A stretch of 64,000 nucleotides of DNA from Gottfriedia endophytica. GTDB taxonomy: Bacteria > Bacillota > Bacilli > Bacillales > Bacillaceae_G. Each line of letters opens with the position of its first letter. Positions within the stretch are counted from its first letter, which is position 1. This document shows, piece by piece, positions 63,447-64,000 of this stretch. Location of the stretch: positions 1-64,000 of the forward strand of contig NZ_JAGIYQ010000005.1 in NCBI RefSeq assembly GCF_017814275.1, in the 5' to 3' direction. The position numbers and the translations under genes were made by a program. The notes below the pieces were generated by a model. The model did no database searches, was not told where the DNA came from, and was given only the letters and a program-made list of their open reading frames with translations.

Positions 63447-64000
63447 AAACAAACATATTTAACACTAATGTCATTCCGAAAGCTACTAATGAAAGGATCG
63501 TTTCTAATACAGTCCAGGTCTTAAATGTTTCCTTAACACTAAGTCCTAAATATTCTTTTACCATCCAGAACCCTGCATCATTTACATGAGAACAAATTAA
63601 TGAGCCTGCCCCTGTAGCAATAACAAGCAATTCTACATTTACCCCTGTCATGTGTTGAATAATAGGTGAAACGATTCCTGCTGCTGTCGTTAAAGCTACA
63701 GTAGCTGATCCAGTTGCGATACGGATTAAACCAGCAATCATAAACGCTAAAACAAGTGGTGATAATGACAAATGTTGTGACATTTGCGCAATTGTGTTAC
63801 CTACTCCACTATCAATTAATAATTGTTTGAATCCTCCGCCTGCACCAATGATTAATATAATAGAACCAACTGGTAGAAGGCATTCTTCTGTATATTGTTT
63901 AATTCCTTTTTTATCAACTCCTTGTCGAATACCAAGGAAGTAAAATGCAACAAAACAAGAAATTAGAAGAGCAATAAGTGGGCTTCCAATAAAGATAAAG
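63445..64000 (-). CDS. gntP: Gluconate permease (C-terminal part; gene continues past the window)
   Basis: The visible 184 residues are the C-terminal half of a GntP-family H+/gluconate symporter. FYFLGIRQGVDKKGIKQYTEECLLPVGSIILIIGAGGGFKQLLIDSGVG, RIATGSATVALTTAAGIVSP and ICSHVNDAGFWMVKEYLGLSVKETFKTWTV are characteristic. The start lies beyond 64000. With gntK and the RpiR regulator it completes gluconate uptake and entry to the pentose-phosphate pathway. Confidence 0.93.
   Translation of the reverse strand, partial: FIFIGSPLIALLISCFVAFYFLGIRQGVDKKGIKQYTEECLLPVGSIILIIGAGGGFKQLLIDSGVGNTIAQMSQHLSLSPLVLAFMIAGLIRIATGSATVALTTAAGIVSPIIQHMTGVNVELLVIATGAGSLICSHVNDAGFWMVKEYLGLSVKETFKTWTVLETILSLVAFGMTLVLNMFV

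Noticed and set aside
1-64000. Intact insertion sequence, prophage or integron
   Set aside because: No transposase, integrase, phage structural gene or attC-like array was seen; the GC-rich repeats carry no coding capacity.

Overview
The window looks like chromosomal DNA of a low-GC Gram-positive rod of the family Bacillaceae (Bacillus/Gottfriedia-like; the genus is inferred, not proven). Evidence: strong AGGAGG-type ribosome binding sites, frequent TTG and GTG starts, U-tailed hairpin terminators, and genes typical of Bacillus (YdjO-like cold-inducible protein, IolW-type inositol dehydrogenase, RluF, gluconate gntK/gntP, small multidrug resistance pair). No rRNA, tRNA, CRISPR array, prophage or intact insertion sequence was seen.

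Layout. 1-10 kb: methyltransferase, secreted S53 (sedolisin) protease, chemotaxis receptor, a TetR regulator with a broken MFS pump, acetyltransferase, ChrA-type chromate transporter, YkgJ protein. 10.3-19.3 kb: a 21-bp tandem array, a broken TPR gene, a two-subunit ABC exporter, an SLC13 permease, an alkyltransferase-like protein, RluF and a nucleotidyltransferase. 19.3-26.6 kb: secreted S15/CocE hydrolase, gamma-glutamyltransferase, YdjO, a P-loop kinase, a frameshifted phosphoesterase, and pncB. 26.6-38.2 kb: small enzymes of the GNAT, Nudix, VOC, SDR, DJ-1, cupin and APH families, mixed with gene relics. 38.2-47.2 kb: two DeoR-type regulators, one with a Cof-HAD phosphatase and one with IolW, an ArsR/MFS pair, a formamidase and an AbrB-family membrane protein. 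47.3-52.6 kb: SET protein, a 46-residue small protein, glutamine amidotransferase beside an ABC relic, D-serine dehydratase, SMR pair, second HAD phosphatase. 52.9-58.6 kb: a six-gene operon (binding lipoprotein, alkaline-phosphatase-superfamily hydrolase, two permeases, ATPase, DeoR regulator) that probably imports and hydrolyses an organophosphorus compound of unknown identity. 58.9-64 kb: FMN reductase, then the gluconate locus gntK / RpiR regulator / gntP.

Three themes stand out. First, gene decay is dense: at least eight broken or relic genes by different routes (in-frame stops, 2-nt deletion, 7-bp tandem duplication, internal deletion, truncation). Second, dispersed structured repeats occur: four copies of a ~220-bp GC-rich element that can fold into a long hairpin, all in one orientation, and two inverted copies of a second ~100-130-bp element. 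Third, regulators sit next to strong candidate operators: a 44-bp dyad for TetR, a perfect 40-bp palindrome for a DeoR protein, TAGAACA repeats for ArsR, 10-bp direct repeats ahead of the ABC operon, and twin TGAAA/TTTCA palindromes plus a cre-like site in the gluconate intergenic region. Two genes appear to start at the rare codon ATT.
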